64,000 bases of DNA from Acheta domesticus (Eukaryota; Arthropoda; Insecta; Orthoptera; Gryllidae), in NCBI GenBank assembly GCA_031308135.1, contig JAHLJT010009419.1, positions 37,751,221 to 37,815,220 on the forward strand, given 5' to 3'. Under the pieces are notes generated by a model that saw only the letters and a program-made list of their open reading frames with translations, ran no database searches and was not told the origin of the DNA. This document shows positions 1-11,610 of the stretch, in pieces; the first letter of the stretch is position 1, and the number at the start of each line of letters is the position of its first letter. A program made the translations under genes and the position numbers.

Positions 1-280
1 AGTTAGCGCCTTCCTAAAGATACACGACATTAATTGCAGCACTTATTAAAAATTCCAAAACTAAATATCGTCGTTCTGAGATTCTGGCCGATGCCTTCGT
101 AGCGTCATTCCGTCTGCGCTGCCCGTCCCTCCCATAAGCTCCCTGCGCGCCGCCGCCGGCGCGAGGGTGGGCAGCCGGACGCGGCCGAGGGGCTGGCGGC
201 GATTCCGGGAAGCGCGGGAGAAGGGAGATGTGTGGACAGATACACACACGCGCGCCCGGGCCTCGGCGCCCAGCGGACGC
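1..280. other. Unassigned, becoming GC-rich
   Basis: The first 60 bases are AT-rich and the remainder is increasingly CpG-rich. I see no splice-supported exon or promoter motif that I would defend. Confidence 0.4.
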
Positions 281-358
281 GGCCCCGGCCCCGGCCCCGG
301 CCCCGGCCCCGGCCCCGGCCCCGGCCCAGGCCCAGGCCCAAGCCTAGGCCCAGGCCCG
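281..358. repeat. GGCCCC hexanucleotide array
   Basis: Seven uninterrupted GGCCCC units (281-322) followed by six diverged units (GGCCCA, AGCCTA, GGCCCG). Because the unit is six bases long, all frames stay open, which explains the Gly-Pro and Pro-Arg frames over it. Confidence 0.97.
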
Positions 359-947
359 GGACTCGGGACGACTCCCCGCAGCAACCGGAGACAAATAGAC
401 GGCAGCGTCTCCGTTGCTCCGGGACGGGCGGGGGCGGAGGTTCGGAGGCGGTCGCGGAGGGAGACGGCACAAGCCGACACGACTCACGGACCAAGCGGCG
501 ACCGGGACAGGCAGGAAGACGGAAACGGAGAGCTGGAAGCGGAAGGTGCTGATGTAGGCCCAGAACGAAGAGGCAGTGGTGGAACAAGCAGACCATTAAG
601 AAGTGGAGATAAGGGAACGGAAGGAGACAGTTTCGAAAGATTCGAAGCATGTGTGAATGAAGGGAGCAGGGGTTACTGGATGCTACTGGTTAAACGTAAG
701 CGCATGAGATGGACGCGGCTCCGCTGAGGTGAGAGGATAAGGACGAGGAGGTGGAGGTCGGGGTGCCGTAGGATGGAGTGGGGCGCAGTGGGGGGGGGTG
801 CGGAGGGCGCCGGTCGAGCACACACGCGCCATAAAGAGAGCCGGAGCCCCTGCCCCGTCGGGCGGCGGGCAAGTTATTGATCTGAAATTCGTCCAGATTG
901 AGCTTTCTTGCGAGCGCGCCCTCGCGACTCCCCTCGAGGTAACGCAG
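359..947. other. GC-rich segment between two arrays, no gene assigned
   Basis: CpG-rich to about 560, then mixed composition. Open frames run through from the neighbouring repeats and end soon after them. No recognisable protein motif. Confidence 0.4.
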
Positions 948-1407
948 CCGCCCCCGCGCCGCCCCCGCGCCGCCCCCGCGCCGCCCCGCGCCGCCCCCGC
1001 GCCGCCCCCGCGCCGCCCCGCGCCGCCCCCGCGCCGCCCCCGCGCCGCCCCCGCGCCGCCCCGCGCCGCCCCGCGCCGCCCCCGCGCCGCCCCCGCGCCG
1101 CCCCCGCGCCGCCCCCGCGCCGCCCCCGCGCCGCCCCCGCGCCGCCCCCGCGCCGCCCCCGCGCCGCCCCGCGCCGCCCCGCGCCGCCCCCGCGCCGCCC
1201 CCGCGCCGCCCCCGCGCCGCCCCCGCGCCGCCCCCGCGCCGCCCCCGCGCCGCCCCCGCGCCGCCCCCGCGCCGCCCCCGCGCCGCCCCCGCGCCGCCCC
1301 CGCGCCGCCCCCGCGCCGCCCCCGCGCCGCCCCCGCGCCGCCCCCGCGCCGCCCCCGCGCCGCCCCCGCGCCGCCCCCGCGCCGCCCCCGCGCCACCCCC
1401 GCGCCGG
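948..1407. repeat. GC-only minisatellite, 11/10-bp units
   Basis: About 460 bp of CCGCCCCCGCG (11 bp) with scattered CCGCCCCGCG (10 bp) variants. There is essentially no A or T, and CpG density is extreme. Arg/Pro/Ala frames on both strands are by-products of the repeat. Confidence 0.97.
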
Positions 1408-2289
1408 CCACTCCGATGCGCCCCAGCTCACACACGGACAGTGCTGGCCGGCTGGAAACCCGGGGAGATATCGAACTCGTCTCGAAGATCTAGGACCGTT
1501 GTATATAACAAGAATGTGCCCCAAAGGAATTGAAGAGCAAGTGTATCGCCTATGTTTTTGAGGTAAATAATATACACAAGTATGAGGTCAAAATCAATTT
1601 TATGTCATGTTAATAAATTATTTAAAATCTAGGCTTTAGTTAGAGCCGTAGATTACTCATAATTTTGTGCGTTTTGCAGGGTGTTTTGTGGTGCATTCTG
1701 CCCAATACTTAATATGGAAATACTTAATATGGATGTCGCGCCAAAACGATTGCCTACTTTTTCGTAATTACAACCATTGCTACTAAAGTAAATAGATGCA
1801 GCTCAATTTCACGCCTTTAAAATGATGATATAGAGGTTGTAGATATAGAGGCGAATAAGTTGTATAAACTTTTAAAATATTTGCTCGTTACATTTGTACT
1901 CAAGAATTCCTAAGAATGAATATTGTTCATTCTTCTCGCTCTTCGTCACAATGCCAACAGATACTTCAAGAGCTTTCAACCTAAAGTTAATCTTTTGTGA
2001 GCGTAACTTGAGATGGAAGCAGCGAGGAAATAGCTACAACTTCGCGCCGCTCCCTCTCCCCTCCCCTCCCCCCTTGCCGCTGCCAGCGTCGCTCCGAGCG
2101 CCGGTCCACTTCACACGCACCGCCGCGTCCTGCGCCTGCAGCGCCGCCGTATAAACGATTTCTTTATGAACTTGATTAAATGACGTCTGGTTTATAATGC
2201 TAATGAAGGCAACAAACACTAGCAATTGCAGCCACGCTCCGCGTCGCTTGCTTGTCGGAAGGTCACGTGACAAGGAGCAGACTGCCAGC
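1408..2289. other. AT-rich spacer, nothing recognised
   Basis: Mostly AT-rich, with a short direct repeat ATACTTAATATGGA near 1706 and 1720 and a C-rich patch at 2045-2150. No exon evidence. Confidence 0.4.
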
Positions 2290-3075
2290 AAAACCCGCCC
2301 ACGCCAATCATCTCACCCCGCCTCCCGCCATTACCCTCCAGTACCGACACCACAATCACTGCCACCGTCCGCCATCACCCACCACCACTTGCCACCGCTG
2401 GCCACTGCCCGGCATACCCCGCCATCCCCCGTCATACCTCGTCATCCCCCTCCAAACCCCGCCATCTCCCGCCATCCCCCGTCACACATCGCTATCTTCC
2501 ACCACACCTCGCCATCTCCCGTCACTACCCGCCACACCTCGCAATCCCCTGCCACTCCCCATCCCCTTCGCGTCACCCGCCATCCCTCCGTCACCCACTT
2601 TCCCCCCTCCTCCGCCATTATCCCCATCTCTGGCATACCTCGCCATCCCCCCGCCACACCTCCCCAACCCCCCGCCACACCTCGCCATCCACCTGCCACA
2701 TCTCGACACCCCCGCCAAATCTCGCCATCCTCCGCCATCCCCGCCATCCTCCGCTATCCACCGCCATCCACCGCCATCCGCCGCCATCCATCCGCCGCCA
2801 TCCACCGTCACCACCGCCACCACCGCCACCGCCACCACCGCCACCGCCGCCATCCGCTGCTATCCGCCGCCATCCCACTCCGTTACCCACAAATATCCCA
2901 AACTCCCACCATCTTGCGCCGTCCTCCGCCATCCCCGCCATTCCCAGATTCTCCGCCATCCAACGCCATCTTGAGCCATTCCCGTCATTCTCCGCCATCC
3001 CTCACTAACCCCCATCCCCCCACCAACCCTCACCATCCCCCGCTATCGCCTGCCATCGTCCTTCTTTTCTCGAAA
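2290..3075. repeat. Degenerate CCATCC/CCGCCATC tract
   Basis: About 0.8 kb of imperfect repeats of CCGCCATCCC-like words on the plus strand, including a purer CCACCG block at about 2808-2850. Strong C over G skew. The long Pro/His/Ser frame through it is caused by the repeat. Confidence 0.9.
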
Positions 3076-6000
3076 TCGCCCGCCTCCAATTCATTCAATC
3101 TCCTTCCCAACCGTCAAACCTTTACCTCATCCTCACGCATTCACTCTCCTTCCCACCCAGCTCGCTACCCGAAACTCCACCCAACTATTTTGCCTTGCCC
3201 GATTCCAACAGTTCTAAACCTCCTCCCTGCCAACTCCTTCCGCTTCCGGAAGCACCAGAAACAGGCTTACATTTCACCCGACGCGTGAGAGCATCGAACT
3301 GTTTTTCCTGCGCAAGTCTCCAGATGAAGAAGCGACCAAGTTTACCAGAACACTCTTCTCTTTTATACTGAAACTGTCGTAAAATTCATGCTCGAGATGC
3401 ATCTTGAAGGCAGTAAATTTGTAGCTTGACGCAACTACAGAAGCGGCGTTGACTAACCGGACGAAGAGAGTATGGGTCTTTTTTTCGTAGTCCGGCTTTG
3501 TGTTATCCGGTTGTTTAATCTTAATTGCGACTCGTCATTTTACTGCTTCCTTATTGTCGATTGTTCCTCCATTGGCGTTTGCTGATAAGGCGGTAATTTT
3601 CTTGGAATGCATACAACACCTAGCCTTTGCAAGATTTTCCTCTTTAGGAAAATTTAATGTAAATTCAGGTGGCGAGCTTCTTCAGTTATTTACAAATTGT
3701 TGATACTTTGTTCATCAGCAAATTATAACTGAATATTAAACTTGTATAAACTTTTGGAATAAACAATTATGAATTGTTTACATCTCTTAGAATTTTCTTG
3801 CAAATTACATTTCGTTTATTTCTCCCTGTCATTGAAAATATAAAGATGTAAATCATTTTTAAGCAATCACGTTTTAAACAGTTCATTGTTCGTTAAAGTT
3901 TAGAGAAATTTACCTTCATGTTATTATTTACATCTGGTCATATTTCAATATATAAATTCTTATAAATTTTCTGTTCGCAATTCTTGTTGAAAATCGAAAT
4001 GTAATGTTTTGTAGGTAACATGTCTTTTAACCAACACTAGATTTTAATAATTATTTACGCAATAAATATAGTAAGATATTACGATATGAATATCGTACAA
4101 AGTTTTATACATTTTAAAATAATTCAAATTAACTGTAAATTTTCTTGTAAATTTGACAATTCGTCTGCAAAATGTGGCATACAGATGTTCATCATAATAG
4201 GGGGCCATGGTTACGAAACTAATTATTTCGTTTAGTAAATTAAATATGTTCATTAAAACCACGACAAATAGTTGATTATAACTACAGTAATTGCAAGCGT
4301 GCAATTAAAACTCCACAACTACCAATCAGAACTCAAGAAAAGGTAACAATAATTTTAATGGACACAAACAAAAAATTACAGATTATTTAATTACTACTAC
4401 TACTTACGGATATTAATATTTAAAACACAATAAATGAAATTGGGAAATGCAATACCACCTTGTCTGTTGTAATGTGAGATAACAATATTGTCTTTCATAT
4501 GCAACGTCTTCAGCATGCACAGTACGGCCACAAGCACTTGCTGACACTAGCTGACTATTGGAATATCATAATAGTTATTTATGTATCAAGGGCGTTAAGT
4601 AGATGTTTTTGCCCCTCAGGCGAGGGCAAAAACATCTAGTAACGCCCGTGGTGCATACAAAACATTACGGTTTACTAGTTCGTTGCTGAATAAAACAAGA
4701 ATTCGAAACATCTTATAATATTTCTTGCGTCTAAAGTGAAAAGACGCATTGTAACAGTCATTTGTCAATATGACGTCAGATAAACAAAACAGAGTGTATA
4801 TCTAATTTCTATTGCATAATCGTTATTGGACTGATTTGTTCGTACAAAATGAAAGAATATTGTGAAGTTCCTGTGGAAATTCTCGCAAAAGCTAACAAAA
4901 CTATGGACAGTGGTTTCCATTAAAATCTTGAGAAATATATAAAACTCTTTATGGTGTATTTGAGATTTACCAGCGTGAATAACAGTGTAAATTGCGCTGA
5001 TGAAACGGTACTTTTAGGTTATTAGCGCCTATTGTCAAACGTTATTTAGAATATGTCAAAACACCAAAAAATAACATTTCGAGGATGTTAGCCGATGTGC
5101 CTTATATATCTTATTACTATTACGAGTACCGCCACTAAAGAAGAATATAATTATGTCACTAAAAAAGATGGTACGTAACAGTGAAATGCGAGTGAATGAT
5201 GGCAATTATAAGTTCACGGAAACATTTCAAAATTTCAATTTTCATATCAAATAAGCAAAATAAGGTTTATAACAATTTATTTTATTTGTTTAAGCATTAT
5301 GCCATTTATTTATTGTATTTGCTTGCATCTTAACTTTACAAAATCGAATTCATAATTAAGTTCTGTGTGTTGTGTTGGTATAAGAGCGGGCCATAAAGTA
5401 TTCAAAAGGCCCTAGGGCATAAAGAAGCGAAAAGGCCCGCAAGGGTATTAAGTATACCGTTACGTGTTTTGTTTCAGGTCTGTAAACACACAGCAATGAA
5501 CTAGTAAACCATAAAATATTTAACATGAATAAATTGAATGCAATAATGTAAAATATTTGGTGTGAGCATATTATAGATGTGAAAAATATGAGCGTCAGTT
5601 GTATTAACCATTTATGAAAAGTATTCAAGCAAAACATCTTTTAAATCAGACGTGACTCACGTTTTCGTTTCCCAAGATTTATAAATATTATCTATATTTG
5701 TTTTTGCCAGGAAATAGTTGATATTGTTTTCTCAGCTTCGTCTAATATTTGTTTTGGGATTTGATCAATACCTTCCATTTCAATAGTTTTCTTTTCCTAC
5801 TTGAGTCACTTTGGTGATATGTACAAACCACAAAGCCCATTACGTGGGTTCAGAATGTCCACCATGTTCAGAAAGCATGTGACTTCGAATGTGTGCATCA
5901 AATGGTCACAATACGCTTGTATTTCTCCAAAATAAAATTATTCTTAAATGGAAACGAAAAATTATTGAACGTAATACGTGATAGAGGTACAATTCCACTT

Positions 6001-8104
6001 GTGATAAATAAAACTCGCTCCTGCCGCCGCTCGTTTTCTTAAGCATACCACTAGTGTAATTTTACCCTTCTTTCTACGCTAGTTTCGTTAATTACTTTAA
6101 TAGCGGGCCATGGACCATTGAAACACTTACAATGTCCTATAATTCGTGGGTCCTAATAATTCTTGTTATGAAACTGATCTCAGTTTTGTAATCTTTAACA
6201 TCGGATAACAAAAGTGGATAAATACTTTTAATGCATCAATGTTTTATATGTGCATAATTTTAAAAAACGTGGAGTTTTTCACAAACCTAGTTCACTTGGG
6301 TGCGCCTCTAAAAAAATAATTTATTACGATTTCCTTTTACATAAGAACAATGTGGCAAACATTCAGTGGTAAGACGCTGCGTGCTACCGCCATCTGTGTG
6401 CCGCAAGATGAACTACTACGCACTACCCGGTTTGTGCGTTCCGCAATATCTTTCCCATTCTAAAAGTTATGAATCTTTTCTCCTACATGCTTACTTTAAA
6501 AACTTTCAATTCAGTTTTTAGTGAGATCTTGTCACCAATTCAATTGTCTGTGTGCAATTTTATCTGACAATATCATAAAGTATGAATTAACCTCTTCCTG
6601 AGTATCAATGGTGAAAGGCGAGGCTTAATTTTTCATCATCTTATAGATTCGTCAGAAATGCTTTCAAAATGAATGGCGTATAACTAATTACATTCGAAAT
6701 AATTTTCTTTGATGAATGAATAAGTTTACTCTTTTGAATATTTTCATTTTATACTTAATGTTTTCCTTTTTTCTTAGGATTACGAAACTGCACAAAAAAC
6801 ATGCACTCTCATACCACGAATTCGGATGTTATGCTTTTGGCGATATAGTCGTTTGAAGTATGTTATATCTTCTATGATTTTCTTTAACTGACAGTGATAT
6901 TTTTAGAACGCATATCAATTGTATCGAGAAACGACACTAGAACTTCCCACTGCACCAAATGAGTCATCTCACATTGACGTATATCATTTAAATATCAATA
7001 AGTTCTTGTAAGAAGTGTCAACATTATTAGTTTCTTGTTGCGCTCATCTAATGCAATCATTTAGTTATTTAATGACTTAATTACTTGTTTATGGGTTTAT
7101 TTTTTACTTGGTACTTAACAACATATTTATAAACTCATGGACTTAATTACTGATTAACTTGTGTGTTATATACATTTTTCTTTACTAGTCTAGGGATGCC
7201 GTCTAGGATTGCATCCCGACCCAAATCATCGCCTAACCCCATGTTGTCTCTCCTTTAAGTGGATGAACATAACTTTCTCAACCCCGTACCGGATTAGTGT
7301 AAATTTTGCCACTACCGAGCGTTTTTCGTCCGTTGCTGCCACGATAACATATCTTTTTATATCCAAAAGACTATCAGAAATTAACCGTTCTGGTTCTACC
7401 TCGCGTGTTCTCCTACCCCCAATCAGTAGTGTTTTCCCTTTCGTGTGATTACACTCTAAGGTATGTACGTATAACCATGTCAGCCTGTTCACCTGCTAAT
7501 TGAAAGCAAAGCTTAATGGGTGTCATTATAAAAACTTTCCAACTTTCTAAACTCCCGAGTTTTATTCAGACTCCGTCATTTGCTGCGTATCTAGAGACCC
7601 TAAAAATTAATTTGTGATTTTCCGTTTCGATGTTTTCCAATCGATCTAGAACTAGCGATTTCAACATGATTTCACAAACCTTTAAAGGTTAATACGGCAC
7701 TCTGCGCAAACAATTTCTTTGAGCGCAATTCTTCCTTTACTTTGGGATGCCGCTGAGACCATTCCATCGCCTACTCATGGAAAATTTTGCACCAAGATAC
7801 GAAAAGTTTTGACATGGTCCAGCTCATCCCATGCGAAATGTGCTCATCCCTTTGTAACAAAAAAAAAATTAATTCTTGAAACACAGTTTCTATATTTTTA
7901 ATATTTACTTTTAGTCCAGTATCTCACTATACCTTTCGAGAATGTTTAAACTTTGAAAGTCTTAATTTTTCCGAAGAAAAAACCAAATAATCTTCATATA
8001 GTAATGAGGCCATCGAAGTGTACCGAAGCAACAAGGAAGCACGTCCTCTGTGTGTCATCCCTCCATCAAGCAACGGGTCTACTCTAGTACCGCTACCGCC
8101 GTCT
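3076..8104. other. AT-rich intergenic sequence
   Basis: Five kilobases of AT-rich sequence with no open frame above about 95 codons and no recognised domain. It contains the palindrome at 4590-4647, and a GC-flanked block at 5388-5444 whose ends (GCGGGCC and GGCCCGC) are inverted. Confidence 0.5.
4590..4647. repeat. Long near-perfect palindrome
   Basis: Left arm GGGCGTTAAGTAGATG, then TTTTTGCCC, pairs with right arm GGGCAAAAACATCTAGTA, then ACGCCC, with one base unpaired and a 9-nt loop (CTCAGGCGA). It would form a 24-bp hairpin in RNA or DNA. Possibly the remnant of a palindromic MITE; no flanking duplication is obvious. Confidence 0.88.
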
Positions 8105-8608
8105 ATGGTGGCACTGACCGGGAGATCCTAGGGTATGAATCTCTACGTTGGCAGATTTTCGACACTAGGTGGATAGCTAGATCGAATTCTGCCGCTGTCT
8201 GGCGGAAAATTCTATCGGCCGGCTGCTATGATCGATAATTTTACGTGGTTTCTCCGGTCAACACCAGGCGAATACCGGAGTAGTACCCTAAGAAACGGGC
8301 CACGGATCGTGCGCAGTCTTTCCTCCCTTTTCCTTTTCCTATCCTTACACACATACTTACACTAACATGCACTACACTACCACATATACCAGGATCCAAT
8401 CGGGATCTTAGAGCCGGTACGGTGCCCTACTGGGGGATATATCTGGAGGGAGAAATCCCCCCAAGCCGACGTGTAAGTCGATGCCGGGTCTCATCCAATG
8501 GAGGAAGAACCCCACCACCACCTTTCAGGATAAATATAAACTGCACCAATGCGAGTAATGACTATAGGATTTGGCGTGCCCGGAAACATACTTTTGATCA
8601 ATTAATCT
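8105..8608 (+). mobile_element. SINE family copy A, diverged
   Basis: Same family as the element at 10158. Shared landmarks in order: GGTATGAATCTC (decayed B box), GCAGATTTTCGACACTAGGT, GATAGCTAGATCGAATTCTG, AAACGGGCCACGGATCGTGC, CACTAACATGCACTACACTA, and near the end AATGACTATAGGATTTGGCG. The first part of the tRNA-like head is not recognisable, and the body carries many substitutions. Confidence 0.85.
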
Positions 8609-8689
8609 CCGCCGCCAACCTCACTATCTATCGGCTCGTGAGATCTTTCAGCTTGTCGCGCAACACGAGATGATCCTCAGCGGATTCTC

Positions 8690-9172
8690 TGCGTCGGGCA
8701 CTTCAACCATCCTATCCCATCCTTTCACCCTATCCCATTCCTCCCTAATCCATCTCCCCCACCCCATCGTCCGTCTTTTATCCAGCCCTCAATTTCTCGC
8801 ATTACCTCACCTTGTGCCACTTTGTTTCACATCATCTTGCCTCCCACTGTCTCGCTTCGGACCATCCACTTCCTTGCTCTACCCATGCACACCTTCGCGG
8901 CTTGCTCTACCTCTCCGTCCACGCCCCTACCTGCTCCCGCCAGCTGTTCAGCCCTCGCCAAGCTCCTGTTCCGCACCACTCTGCCCGCACCATCCTTCCC
9001 CACACCATCCCACGCACATAATCCCAAACCGCATAATTCTATCCCATCCCACCCCGCACCATCTCACCCCGCCCCGTCCCTCCACGTCCGTTTCCAATCT
9101 CCACATCCCACTACGTTCCATACCACCTCACCTCGCGCCATCATGTCCTGCATCATCCCGCACATTTTATAA
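8690..9172. repeat. C-rich CCATCC/CCACC low-complexity tract
   Basis: Plus-strand C-rich, G-poor sequence with irregular CCATCCC, CACCCC and CTCACC words between two SINE copies. Three open frames cross it, all Pro/Ser/His-rich and without domains. Confidence 0.75.
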
Positions 9173-9179
9173 CTCGCAA

Positions 9180-9691
9180 TTTTTATTGATAGATTAGTGA
9201 TTCCTGATGCAATTAAATTGCTAAGGTCATTAATCCCGTAAGTGTAATGCATGTTTATCCTCGGGAGGTGGAGGTGTTCTTCCTCCGATAGATGGTGAGA
9301 TCTGGCGCCGACCTACTGTCGTCTGAGGTTTTTCCCAACCAGATATCTCCTATGGTTGGGGAACCTCCCCAGCCGGAAAGAGCTCTAAGCTACTGACCCG
9401 TCGTCTGTGGTAGTCTAGTGCTCATAAGTAGGCGTGTAAGGGGTGAGGATAGGACAAGGAAGAGAAAGAATAGATCACGCACGCTCCGTGGCCCGTTTGT
9501 TGAGGTAGGTACTGCTGCGGTCGATCAGAGCCCCCGATCGCTTCAGTTGTCCTCCAGACATCGACTGAACTCGACCTAGATATCTAGCTAGGGCCAAAAA
9601 TCCTGCCACCTTCTGGATTCGAGCACTAGGACCTCCCGGTCCGAGGCACTGCAGTGACATCAGAGTGATGCCCTGAACCACCTCCCGGTGC
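9180..9691 (-). mobile_element. SINE family copy B, minus strand
   Basis: Reverse-orientation copy running from the tail (TTATTGATAGATTAGTGATT) to the head. The head on the minus strand starts CACCGGGAGGTGGTTCAGGG and has a decayed B box (GTGCTCGAATCC). Diagnostic body pieces are GATCTGGCGCCGACCTACTG, GTGGCCCGTTTGTTGAGG and CATCGACTGAACTCGACCTA. It ends exactly at the edge of the CpG island that follows. Confidence 0.88.
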
Positions 9692-10144
9692 ACCTCGCCA
9701 TGCGCCACGCCGTCGCGCTCCGCGCCGCCCCTGGCCGCCGACGCCGCGCCGCGCCGGCCTCCCAGGCCGCGTCCAGCCGGCTGCGCGCCCTTCCGGGCCC
9801 GCTGTGCGCCCGCGCGCTGCCCCCGGCGGGCCGCCGCGGCCTAATGCTTGTAATTAAGCGCCAGATGATGGGTTGCGGCGGGCGCTCGTGATGCACGCGG
9901 CGGCGGCGGCGGCGCGGCCGCAGCCAGGGTGGTCCGACGCGCGCGCGGAGGCGGCGGCGGCTGTGGCGGCCACGGCCGTGGAAGGGTTGCAGCGAGGCAG
10001 ACAGAGGCGCCCGGAGGTGGCGAGGGTTGCAGGCGCGGGCGCGGGACGACGCCGGGAGTCAGTCGGTGGCGGCGGAAGGATCTGGTTCGGGAAAAAGGAA
10101 GGAAGTGTTAAGGAGGGGACGGCGGGTAACTGGGACCTGTGAAA
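9692..10144. other. CpG island
   Basis: Dense CpG with GGC/GCC-rich words between two SINEs, abutting the head of copy B. It could be a promoter or first exon, but I find no TATA box, initiator or splice-supported frame that settles this. Confidence 0.5.
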
Positions 10145-10157
10145 CCGATAGGGATGG

Positions 10158-10748
10158 CACCGGGAGAGGTGGCTCAGGGGATCAACTGATGTCACTGCAG
10201 TGTCTCTGACCTGAAAGTCCTGGGGTTTGAGTCCCGATGGTGGTAGGATTTTCGACACTAGCCAGATAGCTAGGTCGAGTTCTGTCGCTGACTGGAGGAG
10301 AATTATAGTGTCTGGCTGCTCTGATCTGTAGTTTTCCGTGGTTCCGTGGTGCGTTGTTTCTCCTATCAATACCTGGTGCAGTACCCAGTGCTCTCTCCGA
10401 TCAATGCAGGAGCAGTACCCTAACAAACGGGCCACGGACCGCGCGCGATCTTTTCTTTCCATTCCTTGTCCTATCCTATCCCTTACTTACACATTTACAT
10501 GCACTACAATACTGTACATGCCGGGAGACCGATCGATAACTTAGAGCTCGGGCGGGGCCCTGCTCTTGGGATATACCTGGTTGGGGAAAACCCCGCTAAC
10601 CGAACGTAGATCGGCGCCGCATCTCGCCATCCAGTGGGGCAACATCACCGGTATCTCACGAAAAAAATAACATGCACTGCACTTGCGGGACTGATGACCT
10701 TAGCAGTTGAGGCGCCCGGGTTCACTTGTAATCAATCAATGAATCAAT
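10158..10748 (+). mobile_element. Full-length tRNA-derived SINE (copy C)
   Basis: A 591-bp element with a tRNA-like head, a long unique body and an AATC-rich tail (AATCAATCAATGAATCAATC). It is flanked by a 13-bp target-site duplication, CCGATAGGGATGG at 10145-10157 and CCGACAGGGATGG at 10749-10761, with one mismatch. The head has an A box (TGGCTCAGGGG, 10170-10180) and a B box (GGTTTGAGTCC, 10224-10234), so pol III transcription is expected. Body landmarks shared with the other copies are GATAGCTAGGTCGA, AAACGGGCCACGGA, CATGCACTACA and GGGACTGATGACC-type motifs. It has no coding capacity; mobilisation by a partner LINE is inferred from SINE biology. Confidence 0.9.
10170..10234 (+). promoter_or_regulatory. 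Internal pol III promoter (A and B boxes) of SINE copy C
   Basis: The A box TGGCTCAGGGG fits the TRGYNNANNGG consensus. The B box GGTTTGAGTCC fits GGTTCGANTCC with one change, 43 nt downstream, within normal tRNA-gene spacing. Confidence 0.75.
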
Positions 10749-10761
10749 CCGACAGGGATGG

Positions 10762-11610
10762 GAGATGAAGACACGTGAATGTGAAGATGACGCGCCAGAA
10801 GAAAAGTGTCAGGAGCGCAGGACGGGGAGTGAAGGCGAGATTGGGGACAAGAACAAGACGAGAAAGGGTATAGTTCCCATACTCGTCGAAATCGGCAGGG
10901 CTAACGGATGGTGACGGGTTGCATTTTTAAAAGTTTGAGTCAAAGGAGAGATATGCTTCGTGTTTTATGCTAGATGGTATAGGAAAAAGTGTATTTCCCA
11001 GAGACCGAAAAACGTCAGCAAATACACAAACAGCAACTATAAAAAAGGGAAAATTCCAAATATTACGCATGTTAAGTATAAATGTAGATGAATCCAATGA
11101 TAGCTTTGTGACATATGTATTCCTGAGTATAGCAGTCGTTTACTTCGGTCGCAGATGCAGAGAGAGAAGGGTGAGAAGGCCTTAAAGAGGTCAGTCGATG
11201 GGGCCAGGGCAAAATTAATAGGTACGAGTAGGTGAGAAAAACGGAAGGCAGTCGAGAGCGGCGACGGCGACGATGACCATGTGGCTTAAAAGCGGTGCAC
11301 GGTGAGCTGCAGCGTTGCGCAGCAGGACTCGGCGGCGAGGAGCGCGGCCGGGTAAGGCGTGAAGAGGGTGGGCGGGGCACGGGAGGCGTGGGGGAGTAGA
11401 ACGCGGAGAAGGGGGCGTGGCGGGGACGCCCGCCGGGACAGCGCGCGTTTCTTTACAACCTCATCTCCATTTTAAGTTGAGCATAACCTTGTTAAATATC
11501 TCGGCTAATAGCTTGTGAAGGGAATACGAGGGAGAAGGGAAGGCGTGGGTTTTTGCTGCGCCGACGCCTGGATGCGCTGCGCGAGTCTGGCGAGTGGCCT
11601 ACGCCCCCGT
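10762..11610. other. Spacer with GC-rich patch
   Basis: Mixed composition, GC-rich at 11240-11450 on the plus strand (GCGGCGACGGCGACGATG and GGGGGCGTGGCGGGGACG). No supported exon. Confidence 0.4.

Noticed and set aside
167..727. Gly/Pro dipeptide-repeat frame of 186 codons
   Set aside because: Generated by the GGCCCC hexamer and surrounding GC-rich DNA; the opposite strand is equally open.
683..1561. Arg/Pro/Ala- and Gly/Arg-rich frames of more than 200 codons
   Set aside because: Read-through of the GC-only minisatellite in several frames on both strands; no unique domain and no splice evidence.
2197..3288. 363-codon Pro/His/Ser frame
   Set aside because: Follows the CCATCC-type low-complexity tract, overlaps another long frame, and has no recognisable motif.
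10158..10240. A functional tRNA gene
   Set aside because: The A and B boxes belong to the head of a 591-bp SINE with target duplication; the cloverleaf is not maintained.
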